From Micropterix aruncella (lineage: Eukaryota > Arthropoda > Insecta > Lepidoptera > Micropterigidae): a DNA stretch of 64,000 bases. Where the stretch lies: assembly GCA_944548615.1 (NCBI GenBank), contig OX155973.1, positions 5,371,155 through 5,435,154 of the forward strand, in the 5' to 3' direction. A program made the position numbers and the translations under genes. The notes beneath the pieces were generated by a model, which was not told the origin of the DNA, did no database searches, and saw nothing but the letters and a program-made list of their open reading frames with translations. This document shows positions 25,372 through 37,266 of the stretch, piece by piece; position 1 is the first letter of the stretch; every line of letters begins with the position of its first letter.

Positions 25372-28345
25372 CTAAATAATTATCTTTAATTCATTCTGAA
25401 TGTGTTGATTTTCCTCTTTTAAAAACCATGCTGTCAATAGTTTTTTAAAATGTTTCCCATTTTCTTCAGTTTTAATGTTTTCCGGAAGGGCGTTGAAAAA
25501 TCTTGAGGCACAAAATCGAAATGATCGTTGTCCAAACGTGGTTTTCATTTTGGGTATCATTACATTCCCATTACAGGAGTTTCTAGTATTGATTATTTTT
25601 TGGGTAGCGATCAATTTTGTATTAAATTTTAAATATGATAATGCAGTTTTTAAATATAATTGTATAGTATCCAGAACCTCGTACTCCTTAATAAGTGCCT
25701 TTGAAGGATATCGATACGGTTTCCGCGAAACAATTTTTAAAATGCATTTTTGTGCAACATTCAGGGGAGATATGATGGTTTGTGCGCATCCACCCCAGCC
25801 AATTATCCCATAACACAGAAGGCTTTGACAAAGAGCATAGTAAACGCTTTTTAGCGTTCCTGGACTAAAGACATTCCTCACCTCTTTACAGACATAAGCC
25901 AATTTTCTGATTTTGCAAGCTAGTAACTCGATGTGATCCTAAGCTGCCACCTTAGACGATTATCTATAATTATTCCTAGGTATTTAATGGATTCTACCCT
26001 ATCCAGCGACGGGCAACTGCAATGACTTTGATCATTGCAAGTATGTATTTTAATGATATGGTCCGATGACGGTTGGCCTCTCATATTGATACTAAAAGGA
26101 ATTACTTTAGTTTTATCTATGTTAAGACTTAGTAAAGAATTATCCAGCCATTCCCTTACAATATTTAGTCCTTTATTAGCTTCACTAAAAGTATATTTCC
26201 AATTATGGCCTTCAAATAGAATTACTGTGTCATCTGCAAAGGATACTGTTTTACCGACAAGATCACACAGTTTATTCATATAAACTAGAAATAGAATAGG
26301 TCCAAGAACACTACCCTGTGGAACACCAAATGATATGGATTCTGGCTTACTGGTGACATTTTTTATCGATGTAATTTGTTTTCTGTCTGTCAGGTAACTT
26401 TCAAACCAGTTTAGCGTGATGGACTCACAACCAACATCTCTCAACCTCATAAGTAGCTTTTCATGCGATACCGTATCGAAAGCCTTTGCAAGGTCTAGGA
26501 ACACAGCCAAGCATTTATTACCAGCATTTATTCCAGGTTATCATATATTGCATCTGTCACCTTCGCAATTGCGTCTGTTGTGCCCATGCCCTCACGAAAA
26601 CCAAATTGGTTTGTAGACAAAATCTCATTCTCTGCCAGATATTTTAAAAGTCTTCTTTTGACGATTTTTTCTATTATTTTAGATAAATTGCTTAGCAGTG
26701 AGATTGGTCTATAATTTATAATTTCATCTTTATTGCCGCTTTTGAAAATGGGTATAATTTTTGAGCATTTTAGATTTGATGGAAAGATTCCTTCTTTAAA
26801 ACTTGCATTGATTATATGCGCAATAGGCCCACATAGGATGTGTTTCGATGATTTGAAAATGTGTGCATTTAGATTATCAGTACCAGCAGAGGAATTATTT
26901 TTCAGAGATGATATTACATCCGCAACTTCTCTTGGCGTAGTCCTTCGTAAATACAAAGATACTGGTAGTCTATTTGTTGTAAGAGATGGACTTTTGCTCG
27001 CAGTCCCACACCTTTTCATTATATTTGTGGCCACATTTGAACCAACGCCAGCGAAATAATAATTTACATAGTCTGCTAGTCTTTGTGGAGTTTTACCAAT
27101 ATTTAATATTTCAGAATTTGTATTTATACAATCGATTAAATGTTTAGGACTGGTTCTATTTCCAACCTCATTAATGATTTTCCACAGACTCTTTGGGTCT
27201 CTACTAGCTTCAATGACTTTATTTTTATTATACCTTACTTTGGTGTTATGAATTATTTTGTTACATAAGTTTCTGTACTTTTTCGCTTTGTCCTTTAATA
27301 ATAAATTGTCAGAATTACGTCGCGATGCTAGGTGAAGCTTATCTCGTCGACGAATGCAAAATATTAGACCTTTTGTGATCCAAGGCTTTAATATTCTCTG
27401 GTTATGCTGAATTTTAACGGTTTTTGTAGAGCTATTTTTAATTACTATACCAGTCAACTTATTAACGAATATTTGAGATGCCATATTAACATCTGGGGCA
27501 TTATAGACTTGCGACCAATCAGTATTGGAAATTGTTTTTTTGATGTTTTCATAATCAGCTGTATTTTTCGTTATTGATGTTGTGGCTTTCCTAGAGTTAA
27601 TTGTATGACCCAAAAGTTTAAATAATAAAGCATGGTGATCAGTAATAGCGGTTTGAAATATAACAGTACAAGAAGGGTTATTTGACCGACACATAATATG
27701 GTCAATGCAGCTGCTAGAAGTGTGGATTTCTCGTGTCGGGACGGTTACTAAGCATCTGAGACCGTGAACAGTAAGCAAATCCAGATAGTCATCGGCCTGA
27801 GGATGTTTCTTGCCTTTGATTGAAATGTTCAAATCTCCAGTCAGAATTAAATGTTTTTGACAAGGTTGCGTTTTTAGTAGATCATCTAAGGTTATCAAAA
27901 TTGGTGATATATTATGTGTCGAGGGACTTCTGTAGAGTGCTATAATATTTATTTCATTATTTAGTTGTATGTTTAAACAGTTTGCCCCGTTCAGTCGAAC
28001 CTCATTTACTGATAATTTGCCATTAAATTTGTCACTAATATAAGCAACTACTCCATCGTTCTGCGAATAATTAAATTTAGTGTAAAATGAAGTGTATCCT
28101 GGTAATGCTATCGGTATAAAATAGTTGCCAATCCATGCCTCTGTCAAAATTAAGAGATCAAAATTAACGGCCAGCTCCTGCAACATCACGAAAAGGCTAT
28201 CCATGTTTTTGTGTAGACTTCTGATATTTAAGCAGAGCATTCTAAGCGAGCACTCCCCTAATAGTAGCCGTCTGCAGGTACTAACTTCTGATGTAATGTG
28301 GGATTCATCGCGCGGGTTATAATCGAAAAGATTAACTAGATCCAT
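25372..28345 (-). mobile_element. Jockey-group LINE: endonuclease plus RT, nearly complete ORF2 with two frameshifts
   Basis: ORF2 begins at an ATG at 28345 and runs in three frames: 28345-26528, 26510-25920 and 25902-25372. Order: apurinic-type endonuclease (LNIRSLHKN, LILTEAWI, YRSPSTH, LTGDLNISI, SCIDHIMC, AITDHHALLF), linker, then RT (YRPISLLSNLSKIIEKI, QFGFREGMGTTDAI, VFLDLAKAFDTVSHEKLL, GVPQGSVLGPILFLVYMN, SFADDTVILF, SIKYLGIIIDNRLRW) and the C-terminal QRSFRFCASRFFNALPENIK. The frame breaks lie near 26511-26530 (just before VFLDLAKAF) and 25900-25925. No ORF1 is seen upstream. The catalytic residues look intact, so this copy died recently. Confidence 0.85.
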
Positions 28346-29090
28346 TACTTTTATGAGAAGTAAAAACTTCTAATAAAAAAGGGTTATATATGTGCCAAAT
28401 TGTTGGATATTGATGAATTAAGTTTGCGCAATGGCTAATACGCGACAATATTTGCGAATTGCGATGTAAAAACCACTGCTAAATTAATGCGTTTTTGGAA
28501 GTCAACGATTTTTGATATTTTAATTTACTAATAGTAATACGATTTGCTATTAAGCAATCAAAATGTATATAGTCGTATAATAATAATTGAGATAATTTGA
28601 TTAATTTAAAAAAATACCGAATGTATTATAGATAGAGGAATATAGTATAAAATTAAATATAAAATGTTCAACAATAAAATTGAGAATAATAAAAATAAGA
28701 TTTGATTGATACATATCGGAGTGTCAATAAAATAAAATTCAATCGGAATATAATAAAAAAATGTCGTTAAACGTGTTTCGTTAATTCTAAAAAAGTTTTC
28801 TCAAAATTAATAATGATAGGCTTTAATTTGTCATCCTTGCGAATAAAAACCCTTCCAGAATTCACCCAAACGTATTTAAACCCATTTTCCCTCACGTTTC
28901 CGTTCTTCCTTTAATAATTTACCACTGAATGTGAGTTTTTAACACGTTTTTTTAGGTCTACCTGTATGTAACTACTTATGTAATGGAATCTAAGGTAACT
29001 AATTTAACTATCTTCCAAGGATCGTAGCGTCATGAAAATTGGCAGCTGTATGTAGTTCTGATGACAATACAATAATATTATGGTACTGTC
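28346..29090. other. AT-rich intergenic sequence
   Basis: No ORF, RNA gene or repeat that I can support. Confidence 0.4.
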
Positions 29091-29096
29091 GAACTG

Positions 29097-29336
29097 ATCT
29101 GATGATGGAGTCGGAAGATATGAGCTAAAACTTCATAATGGAACATCGTATCATAGCTGTGTTTGGACTTGTTAGGAAAGTCTGGGAATGGAACTTGACC
29201 ACGATTAGGTTTCAAGGTCTGATGATGAAGCCGGAAGATAGACACTGGCATTCCATGATGGAATATCGTATCATAGCCGTGTTTGGACCTGTTAGAAAGG
29301 TCTTGTAATGAACTTTGACCACGATTTAAGATCATT
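29097..29336 (+). repeat. Two tandem copies of a 120-bp unit
   Basis: TCTGATGATGGAGTCGGAAG ... GAACTTGACCACGATT at 29097-29217 repeats at 29218-29336 with scattered substitutions. Non-coding. Confidence 0.8.
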
Positions 29337-29688
29337 TATAAAAGCGTGTTTTTAGTGTTTTTTTTAAACTATTAATTTTATTTATTATTTTAAGAACCAC
29401 CTGTGTCAGAGTGTTTTCCTAAAATATACATTGATCTATGATCAATAATATTGGTGTTGTAATATTCATTAATCTCGGATCAATTTTGTGTTCTTAGCAG
29501 GTAACAATGTCTCTGCTTGCGCGTGATTGAAATACGTCATACGTCGCGGCATTCCGGGACAATTTATTAAATATATAAAAAATCGGTTGTATCACCCCAA
29601 TATTTCCCACTATTTAGCTGAGGACTGATTTCACCTGAATTTCAGCGTTTATAACTGACCCTAGCTACTATTTCTCTTGCAAAGTACG

Positions 29689-30113
29689 CTGTGAGAATGG
29701 CCACCCTTCACTAGACTCCAATTGATTGTGAGCGAAGGGTGGGTCTCATCATGAAGTTTTCTCCGTGAATGAAAGTCGTGGATGTCGAAGTAGATGTATT
29801 TTAATCAGAAGGTTGAAGAGAGTCGCCAGTTCTTAACGCCTTGTTGTTATTTCGCCGTTGTGTAGTAGTGTGGGCGCGAGGTGAAACCGTAGTAGTGTGT
29901 CCGAAGCGTGTAGTCGAGGAGCGAGGCTTGACGATCGGTATCGCGGGTATAATGCAGGTACTGCTTGATAATGAAGCGTAGTCGCGATAACTGTTTACTG
30001 AGAGGATTATGTATAGCCGTGTACTTGTCCACCAAGGAAATGATATCGATCGATTGAAATGTACTACGTTTTATACCGTGAGCGGTGATGTAATAGCTAT
30101 GAGTGGGGTGTGA
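29689..30113 (+). mobile_element. Possible diverged LTR related to the 12653 and 44217 copies
   Basis: TGTGAGAATGGCCACCCTTC and ACTAGACTCCAA resemble the LTR start TGTGAGGGACCACCCCTCAC with AAGACTCCAA. The matching hairpin CCACCCTTC/GAAGGGTGG is present. The 3' end is unclear (perhaps the ACA near 30113). Weak call. Confidence 0.35.
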
Positions 30114-30784
30114 CATGTGCCGCTTGCCTGTGCATAAATTGCCGAATTTAGTTGGAAATTAACTGCAGCTGACTCGTGTAGATTTGAGCGAGTTTGCGGT
30201 TTCCATTCTGTGGAAATTACTTTTTTGATGTGGGTATGTTGGAGCGACAGGGCTCCAACAACGCTAATTCCGCTCCCCCCTACCCGCCGGGGTATCCTGC
30301 CTCCGCCTTCCATATCTTTGTGAAAAGGCGGTAGCGAAGCGAGCAAGCCGGCGGTGTGCGAGGAAATCGATATGACAAAGAGCGCCAGAAGGTGAGAGCG
30401 GGACAACTATACCTTTCGCACTCCCGTGCCGCTATATAATAGGACCTACTAATTCGACACAGCGACCGGCAGCACACAGTAAACGGACAATAATAGCAAT
30501 AGGCCATGACGGATAAACGCCTTTAAACGAGTTAATGTTGGGGGAGAAAAAATATTTTAATAGGTCCAACATACGGGCATTTTCGTTAAAAGTTGTGTAT
30601 GGCGTTTTAGTTTTGTCATAAACTTTGATACATTCAGTTTCCAGGCCTACCAACCACCAAGGAGAAAAAGTATTGCGAAAGCGTAAAAAAAATATCAACA
30701 TGAAAAGGGGAAATAACCATTTAACCCCCCTTTAACCCCCACCCGCTTAGATGACTAACATCTAAGGGGGGAGTGAAACATCTC
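30114..30784. other. Unassigned segment with a GC-rich patch
   Basis: 30240-30480 is GC-rich and could be retroelement promoter or leader. A small hairpin CTTAGATG-ACTAA-CATCTAAG lies near 30746-30766. Open frames here are not convincing. Confidence 0.3.
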
Positions 30785-32692
30785 TCTCAACATTTCAGAT
30801 GATGCAATAATGTGGCTTGACTCTTATCTGAAGGGGCGCCGACAGTGTGTTAAATCAGCCGACACTTCCACCGATCTGATCGTCCTCACTGCCGGCGTAC
30901 CCCAGGGAGCAGTCCTTTACCCTCTTTTCATCTCTTTATTTATCAGCCCCATAACCGAGAACCTTGCCACCTCGTATCGCCATTACGCTGATGATCGACA
31001 AGTTTATATCCACAAAAAACCGGACGATATTGACCATTTTATTTATTTATTTTAAACATAACACGCGAAATTCATAAAATGGTCATACCAAGTAATGGTG
31101 CGAAGTAAACGACGACCCACATTCACATGACCATGCGCAGCGCATGCCTAACTATAGGCCAACTATAAGCCTGTATCTGGGCATACGATTTATTTTCCGA
31201 CTTGGGTGGAGAAGCATAACTGACGTAGGACCCATACACACACGTATACATATACACATATATACATATACATATACATACATATGTTTATTATCTTATA
31301 TCACATTTATGCAGGTATAATATTTCTAAGAGATGATTTGCAGAAGATCATTATCTGTCCTTGAACGACCAATATCGTCGAGAAGCCATTTTTTTATTGA
31401 ATAAAAAGGTACTTTCAATTTTTTTTATGTCGTCATCAAGACAGTTGAATATTTTGGGTGCGATAAAGTTTAATTGCCTTTGGGCAAATGATGAATTAAC
31501 TCGGGGAACGGCATAATTCAAGCCTGCAGATGCTCTTGTAGTTCTGTGTTGCGTTTCGTGGCCATACTTGATATGAACTCGGCTCTTGCCCATATATCTT
31601 CTTAGGCTAAAAGTCATGGCATTGTCTTAAATTCTACTAAGACCCAATCAATTGTAATTGGCGGTCAACAATTACTGTGTCCTATTTCTCTGTTCTCTTT
31701 ACGTCAAGTAGAAATCGAGGGCAACGTCATTGGGTATTCTAAAGTCATAAAGAATGTAGGCATACTCGTGGACGAGACATTTTCTTGGCAAGCACAAGTC
31801 AACGAAGTAAGCGGGCGAATATATAATGGCTTTCATAGCCTTCGGAGGTTGCAGAGACTCCTCCCTGTAAGCACCAAGCAAACCATAACTCAAAGTCTGC
31901 ATCTGCCGTTACTAGACTATGCCGATGTCGCATATTTGGAACTCACCGAAAACAGACTGGATAAACTTGAGCGCCTACAGAACGTTTGCATAAGGTACAT
32001 ATTCAATCTGAGGAAGTATGACCATGTTTCCGAGTACCGAGCAAAATTGCAATGGCTTCGTATACGGAACCGGAGAAATTTGCATATCCTTTCACTTCTA
32101 TATAATGTCCTACACAATCCTACATCTTCCTCCTACCTCAACAAGGCTTTTACCGGGTTAGGAAGTCATGGTCTCCCACTACGTTCATGTAAGAATAATA
32201 TCCTACGTATCCCAAAACACAATACCACTTTTTTTCCTATTCATTCTCCGTACATGCAATCAGCTTTCTTCATTTACAATTTATTAGAGGCGCTAGCTCG
32301 CTGTTCACCTTCAAGCAATCATTGATAAAGCACATTAAATATGAACCATAATATGAACCTCCCTTTCCTTACCTTATTTTGGCAGTTTATTTATGTACTT
32401 ATTTATTTATTTGTTAATATATCAAAATATGTATGTATATACGTATAAATATGTCCAACTCAAAAATTGATTTATTTATTTACTTTTTACTTTAGATACA
32501 CACACAATGTATATTATATGCTATAATTTAAAATTTAATTTAAAGCTATAATTTTTTGCCTACTCTTCTTTTCACACCAGCATGTTGGTTGACTGAAAGA
32601 TATTGTAATGTAGCAATAAGTCCGCCATTGTACCTTATTTTTATTGTGCAATAAAGAGATTTTCATTCATTCATTCATTCATTAAGACTAAT
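30785..32692 (+). mobile_element. 5'-truncated LINE, plus strand, with (ATTC)n 3' tail, interrupted
   Basis: It begins within RT: IMWLDSYLKGRRQCVKSADT, VLTAGVPQGAVLYPLFISLF, SYRHYADDRQVYIHKKPDDI (RT motifs B and C). After an inserted segment (31030-31618) it resumes with LNSTKTQSIVIGGQQ, KNVGILVDETFSWQAQV, LLDYADVAYLELTENRLDK and NVCIRYIFNLRKYDHVS to a stop at 32325. The 3' UTR ends with AATAAA near 32651 and an ATTC microsatellite tail at 32663-32692. HYADDRQVY and the arrangement fit a Jockey-superfamily element. Confidence 0.8.
31030..31618 (-). mobile_element. Second LINE 3' fragment inserted antisense into the LINE
   Basis: The minus frame 31617-31351 reads RYMGKSRVHIKYGHETQHRT, then NSSFAQRQLNFIAPKIFN, a Jockey-group C-terminus. 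Its own tail (AAATAAATAAAAT on the minus strand) faces left at 31035-31055, so it entered as a 5'-truncated copy. The interrupted plus-strand ORF resumes at about 31619. A short CATT occurs on both sides, but no clear target duplication can be defined. A (CATATA)-type microsatellite lies at 31240-31290. Confidence 0.75.
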
Positions 32693-33235
32693 TCCAGATG
32701 TAAGTATGTTTCAGAGTATGTCTATCCGTCTGTGTGTCTGCGTATATTCCTCTACGATAGCGCCCAAACGCTTAATCCGATTAAGCTGAAATTTGGCATG
32801 AAGGCATCGTTTGGTCGTGGCAAAAGTTGAAAAGGTTGTGGCTGAAATCGGCTTGCACAGCCGTATATAAATATCGAAATATAGGACTTAGATACTTAAA
32901 ATTTAAAAACACAGATGCTTTGTTGGGCCGAAATCACACTGTGAAACTTTGAAATATCTCATACACAAGCTACACTAATAATATTTAAAATCCACTATAC
33001 ATTGTAATTATTTATTCGTCATTGTAATCGTAATCAAATAACGCCAGCTGTTGGCGCGTGACCCAACACCGTCCTTAGCCGTGAACTGACCGCGCCGTTC
33101 GAAGCGGTTGCGATGGAACCGAACCGGGTTCGCTCAACGGCCAAGAGAGAGGTCTTTATGAAATTAATATTCAGATGAAATTAGTCTTTGGCTACTTGCC
33201 CGAAAATTATTGGGGTGACGCAACCGATTTCACTA
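32693..33235 (+). repeat. Dispersed repeat D, copy 1
   Basis: Shares TCCGATT-AGCTGAAATTTGGCA, TAATATTTAAA, ACCGCGCCG and TTAATATTCAGATGAAATTA in the same order with 38990-40140. No protein is readable. Copy 2 carries a large insertion. Confidence 0.75.
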
Positions 33236-33390
33236 ATACTATTGATTATATAAGCTATTAGATTACTCAGTGCCATTGCACGTTTTGGCAACCGATCTGA
33301 GCCGGCGACATTTAGGTGGCACTGATAGCATTGTCCGGCGAACCTAATAGCAATTTATTTGGCCATCTATAATAACGTTTAAAATTAATG
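33236..33390 (-). repeat. Repeat X, inverted right part (MITE-free)
   Basis: The reverse complement reads TTATTATAGATGGCCAAATA and continues as 13708-13850, without the 385-bp MITE present there. Confidence 0.75.
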
Positions 33391-33435
33391 TTTTTTATAA
33401 GCTTTTATTTACCTTGCAATGTATGTTACTTAGTA

Positions 33436-33742
33436 GGCCCGATTGCGTTTCTTTGTGAACTAAAATAGGAAATTAGTCCAAGTGAACGAGACAGAGCAAT
33501 ACGTTAGAGCGGAATATGAAACGAACGATCTACGATAAATTTTTTATACTACCTGCCGAACTTATACTCGTCCGAATAAATTTGAGCATATTTCGTGCGG
33601 TGTAAGATTTGACCTTGGCGGACAGTTTTAATGCAAAAAAGTGACAACCGGTCATCTCACACTCCGCTCTAGCGTATTGCCCTGTCTCGTTCACACAGAC
33701 TAATTTCCGATTTTGGTTCACGAAGAAACGCAATCGAGCCCA
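33436..33742. mobile_element. MITE, about 306 bp, with about 80-bp TIRs
   Basis: Left arm: CCCGATTGCGTTTCTTTGTG, GGAAATTAGTC, GAACGAGACAGAGCAATACG, TTAGAGCGGA. The right arm is its reverse complement with few changes (GAGACAGGGCAATACGCTAG when inverted). TA, or AGTA, flanks both ends (33432-33435; 33742-33745). No ORF. TA duplication suggests a Tc1/mariner-type mobiliser. Confidence 0.8.
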
Positions 33743-33879
33743 GTATGTATGTTTGTTTAGGTCAAATCTTGCAAGCTGAATTAGAACCACTTCCTCTTAT
33801 CCTATGAAGTTGAAATTTTACATGTTGGTTCAGTTCCGATGACAATGCATTTCTGTGGTGAGCATGACCTGATTTTACT

Positions 33880-34510
33880 ACCAGGATCGGCTCCCGACGA
33901 GGATACTCATCCACGGTCAACAGCACAGACACACAATTTTGTATACGAAGCTAATTATGATACTCCGTTTTAAATGCCACCATGACATGGCCCGGTGGCA
34001 TAGTGGCTAGGTCGCCTGATCTTACATTGTCAGGACCCGGGTTCGATTCCCGGCTGGTCACCATTTACCGTTGGGATAAAATTAACGGAATTGCATTTTC
34101 AATTCTGTTGATCGAATGCAATAACAAGACACACTTACACACTTGTTACACGCACGCATACATATAAAAACGTCATAGTAGGGTTGGATGTAAAAGATTG
34201 TCATAATGCAATAAACCCGCCCATTGTGAAATTTTGCAATAAAGAGTACAAACAAACATGACTGCTGCACCCAGGGTTGGCTCCCAACGAGGGGACTCCT
34301 CAACGGTCAACAGCACAGAAAGGATTTTTTTGTACACGCGTCCAGTTATGATAGCCCGTACTAAGTTTCGCCGCGACAAGGCTGCTGCACCCAGGGTTGG
34401 CTCCCGACGAGATGACTCATCAACGGTCAACAGCACAGAAAGGAAATGTTGTATACGCATTCAATTATGATTCATTCATGGCTGCTGCAACCAAGGTTGG
34501 CTCGGGACAG
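33880..34510 (+). repeat. Tandem repeat of about 120-bp units, split by a SINE
   Basis: Units starting GGNTYGGCTCCCRACGAG, then TCAACGGTCAACAGCACAGA, then TATACG...AATTATGAT begin near 33888, 34272, 34393 and 34492 (partial). A SINE sits between units 1 and 2. Confidence 0.85.
33987..34256 (+). mobile_element. tRNA-derived SINE, copy 2, with TSD CATGAC
   Basis: The tRNA-like head GGTGGCATAGTGGCTAGGTC carries the A box and GGTTCGATTCCCGG the B box. The body is CCGTTGGGATAAAATTAACG and CGAATGCAATAACAAGACAC, with an AATAAA-containing 3' end (TTTTGCAATAAAGAGTAC). CATGAC is duplicated at 33981-33986 and 34257-34262. It has the shape of a Pol III-transcribed LINE-mobilised SINE and lies within a tandem repeat array. 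Confidence 0.9.
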
Positions 34511-34539
34511 AGCATTTTATTAAAGGCTCGATTTTAAAA

Positions 34540-35250
34540 ATGTCTTTACTATTAACATTTTTTTTATTTATTTATTTAGGTAAAAACAGTCATATACCTT
34601 TGTGTGAAAATAGTACATAATACAAATAGATCTATATTACCATTAAATACTACAAAACATTATAAATAGTAGCAAAGGGAAAATTACAATCAAAATTACA
34701 CTAATAACTTATTAAACCAAGCAACCAAACCAACTAATGCAACCAAAAAACAAAAAGTTTTACAAACAAATTAAACTATAAGCTAATGCAACAACAAATC
34801 GCCTAATTTTTTCCTAAAACTAACCAACGTGTCGGAAAATATGTCGAGGTCTTCGAAGCTTTATTGCTTTATTATAATGTAAACATGACCGTCTGAAAAA
34901 GGTATTTTTCGCATAGTTCGTGTGACAAGGGGTATATAAAATGTATCTTAAGAACGAGAAGAGGGAGACCGAGGAATTTTAAAAAGATTTTTGCCCAAAA
35001 GGGGTGCAGAATTAATATCGTTATTTAAAATTTTATATAGGAAGATATTGTCTAAGAAGGCACGTCTTGCATACAAAAAGTGTACTTTGTGTTTTGTCGC
35101 TCTCTCTGCATAATCCGTAGACATGTTGCCTGTCCGAAAGTTCAATGATTTTAATCTAAAATTCAATACTTTTTTCATCGTATACAGATACCGCGTCTGA
35201 TATAAGATGTAAGCAACCATGACCGCGTTTCCCACTCCATGGAACATTAA
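34540..35250 (-). mobile_element. LINE 3' fragment, minus strand
   Basis: The frame 35247-34948 reads KSLNFRTGNMSTDYAERATK, VHFLYARRAFLDNIFLYKIL and NNDINSAPLLGKNLFKIPRS, the C-terminal region of Jockey-group RT ORFs. A/T-rich 3' UTR extends to a tail-like run at 34558-34580. 5'-truncated; no RT core. Confidence 0.7.
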
Positions 35251-35884
35251 AGGCCGTATTCGGGTTATCTTTATTCGCGGTCGTCGTATAAATAGGGAAA
35301 AAATTGTGAAGGTTTTCTTTGTTTTTCACACCGCCATTCCATGTTTAGTCTAGAACTGAAGGTCCAACTTTTAATGTTTTCCTTCGCGCATTTTTTTTGT
35401 TCATCGTATTCAGCCTCCGTTATAGAGCTCCATGATCAAGGTATTCAATGGGCAAGGTAAGCCTCGACTGCTTCGGAAAGAGAGCCCATGATCTTACTGG
35501 CGCGGCGGATGGAATGACCCTGAATTGATAAAGGGTTGGAGATGATGGTCCTATCCAGGTCATGTTTAGTTATGAATCATAACAAAATAATAGACAAAAT
35601 TTTAACAAAACAAAAACATATACATGTACCTATCTATATGGATACATACATAAACCATAAATATTTTATAAAAAAAAGCGTAATAAAAAAATATATATAT
35701 AGTAGTTCACTTTCTGTCGTGTCTTCGTGTCGTGTTTACAATTATTTTTAATATATTGACTTGTTAATGTGAATATTCCAATAATTTTTCAAATTATAAC
35801 TATCGCAGGTAACGATTGTCAGCCGGACGATTTTCTTTTTTCCTCTATAACTATGTAGGTATATTTTATGGTCTGTATGTTTCC
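35251..35884. other. Intergenic sequence downstream of the fucosyltransferase
   Basis: A mixed-composition patch at 35400-35560 is not recognised. Otherwise AT-rich. Confidence 0.35.
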
Positions 35885-35994
35885 CGAAATAAATAAATAA
35901 ATTCCGGGCTTTCCCCTAGTTGCCTCGAGTTGCGTGCCAAGCAAGATCGCGACTTTTAAGTAAGCTCACTTAATGAAACATCCATTCAAATAAA

Positions 35995-37266
35995 TTATCT
36001 ATTTATTTGGCGTGTACATGCTGGATGTGTCTTATTTCCAACCCACCAAGCGTTGATGTCATCGTATCGTTTTCCCGGCAGGTTTGGGTTCTGTAGAGCT
36101 TTGCAAATGTCGCAAAACGGATGAAGGTACGGCAGAGCATTCACTGTCGCTATTCCAATGTTGTGTATTTTGTAATGTTCTTTCCACCAAAAGTATTGAG
36201 CGTATTCTGTCTGATTCGCTATGATTCTATCCATAAGTTCTGCTAGGTCTTTCGGTTTGTATTCCTTTGCGTTGATATAAGAATGTGGTGGGAGATGCTG
36301 TGTGTAGTTTGCAGCGCCGAATACTATAGGGATGACGTCATGCTGGAGCGGGTGTATTGCTCTTTCAGTTACGTAGTCGAAACAGTCGGCGTTTTCGAAG
36401 GCTAGATAAAAATAGTAGTCTGTTTGCAGCATTTCGTAGCATGAATCATCCTGGTCGTTTCGTTTGCACTGTAAAGGGCCGCACTTTCCATAAATATCGA
36501 TTTCTGTGTATTTCTGCAATTCTGCGACGTATTTTTCTCTGCGGTTGTCGGATGTGCAGCGAGATGCAAACCATGCCGCCTTCTTATGCTTGCTGTTAAG
36601 AGTCGGAAGTGTTTTTCTGATATCGACTTTGTTGTCGCGATGTTCAATCCATTCAGGCGATGTCGCCGGAGCCACTATTCGCGAAGTGTTATACAAATCA
36701 GTTATTCTGTAATAAGGCCAATGAAAATCCGAATCTTGCCTGTAAGATATAGTCCAGTTGAAGAAATCCTTTGTCGCTTTCCTCATTGTTCCAAATTGCT
36801 GATCGTTCCTGATTGTTCTTGAACGCTCCAAAGAAGCGAACGCGTAATACTGCTTCGGATTGCGTCTTTTAGGCGGTTCAAAATCACCTATGCTTCCACT
36901 TCTAAGGTGATACACGATTACGTCGTAATCTTCGATATCCATGAAGGTTCTATTCCTCGTGACCAAACAGTTATCGACGGGACACCTGTTTTCCCCGACG
37001 AAAGGCTCCTCGCCGAATCCGAACATGGACGCATCATCATCGTAGAATTGGGTCCATAGCAATATAGTGCGCAATTTACCATCTTTAACTGATTTCTTAA
37101 GATGCTCAGCGATTACTTCGGTTCGATTTAAAATTAATTTGACTGCTGGGCTTCGTTTTAATCGATTATGGTTTTCTTCTGTATATGCAATCATCGCAAC
37201 TAAAAAATAAATTAGGCAAGCGAGAAATAATAAACAACAATACATAGAACCGATAGGAAACCACAT
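35995..37266 (-). CDS. Alpha-1,3-fucosyltransferase (GT10), intact, 423 aa
   Basis: GT10 enzymes transfer fucose from GDP-fucose to N-glycan or related acceptors in the Golgi. The true start is the ATG at 37266-37264; the longer open frame starts at GTG. The upstream TTTTCCCTGTCTCTCGCAG looks like a 3' splice site, suggesting a 5'-UTR intron. Residues about 4-27 (a CCLLFLACLIYFLVAMIAY core) form a type II membrane anchor, followed by a stem. The catalytic half contains YFYLAFENADCFDYVTERAI and HDVIPIVFGAANYTQHLPP, the GT10 donor-site block (F-x-L-x-FEN-S/A-...-DYVTEK...VPVV-x-G). C-terminal CDICKAL matches the CxxC end of FucTs. Stop TAA. About 110 bp of 3' flank is shared with the copies at 43065 and 50106. 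It is probably active; the acceptor (core alpha-1,3 or other) cannot be read from sequence. Confidence 0.9.
   Translation of the reverse strand: MWFPIGSMYCCLLFLACLIYFLVAMIAYTEENHNRLKRSPAVKLILNRTEVIAEHLKKSVKDGKLRTILLWTQFYDDDASMFGFGEEPFVGENRCPVDNCLVTRNRTFMDIEDYDVIVYHLRSGSIGDFEPPKRRNPKQYYAFASLERSRTIRNDQQFGTMRKATKDFFNWTISYRQDSDFHWPYYRITDLYNTSRIVAPATSPEWIEHRDNKVDIRKTLPTLNSKHKKAAWFASRCTSDNRREKYVAELQKYTEIDIYGKCGPLQCKRNDQDDSCYEMLQTDYYFYLAFENADCFDYVTERAIHPLQHDVIPIVFGAANYTQHLPPHSYINAKEYKPKDLAELMDRIIANQTEYAQYFWWKEHYKIHNIGIATVNALPYLHPFCDICKALQNPNLPGKRYDDINAWWVGNKTHPACTRQINR

Noticed and set aside
30432..30701. 89-aa minus frame near a GC-rich patch
   Set aside because: No recognisable motif; spans a composition change and is probably chance.
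33987..34256. Possible true tRNA gene (A and B boxes)
   Set aside because: No complete cloverleaf with paired acceptor stem; the long conserved tail and other copies show a SINE.
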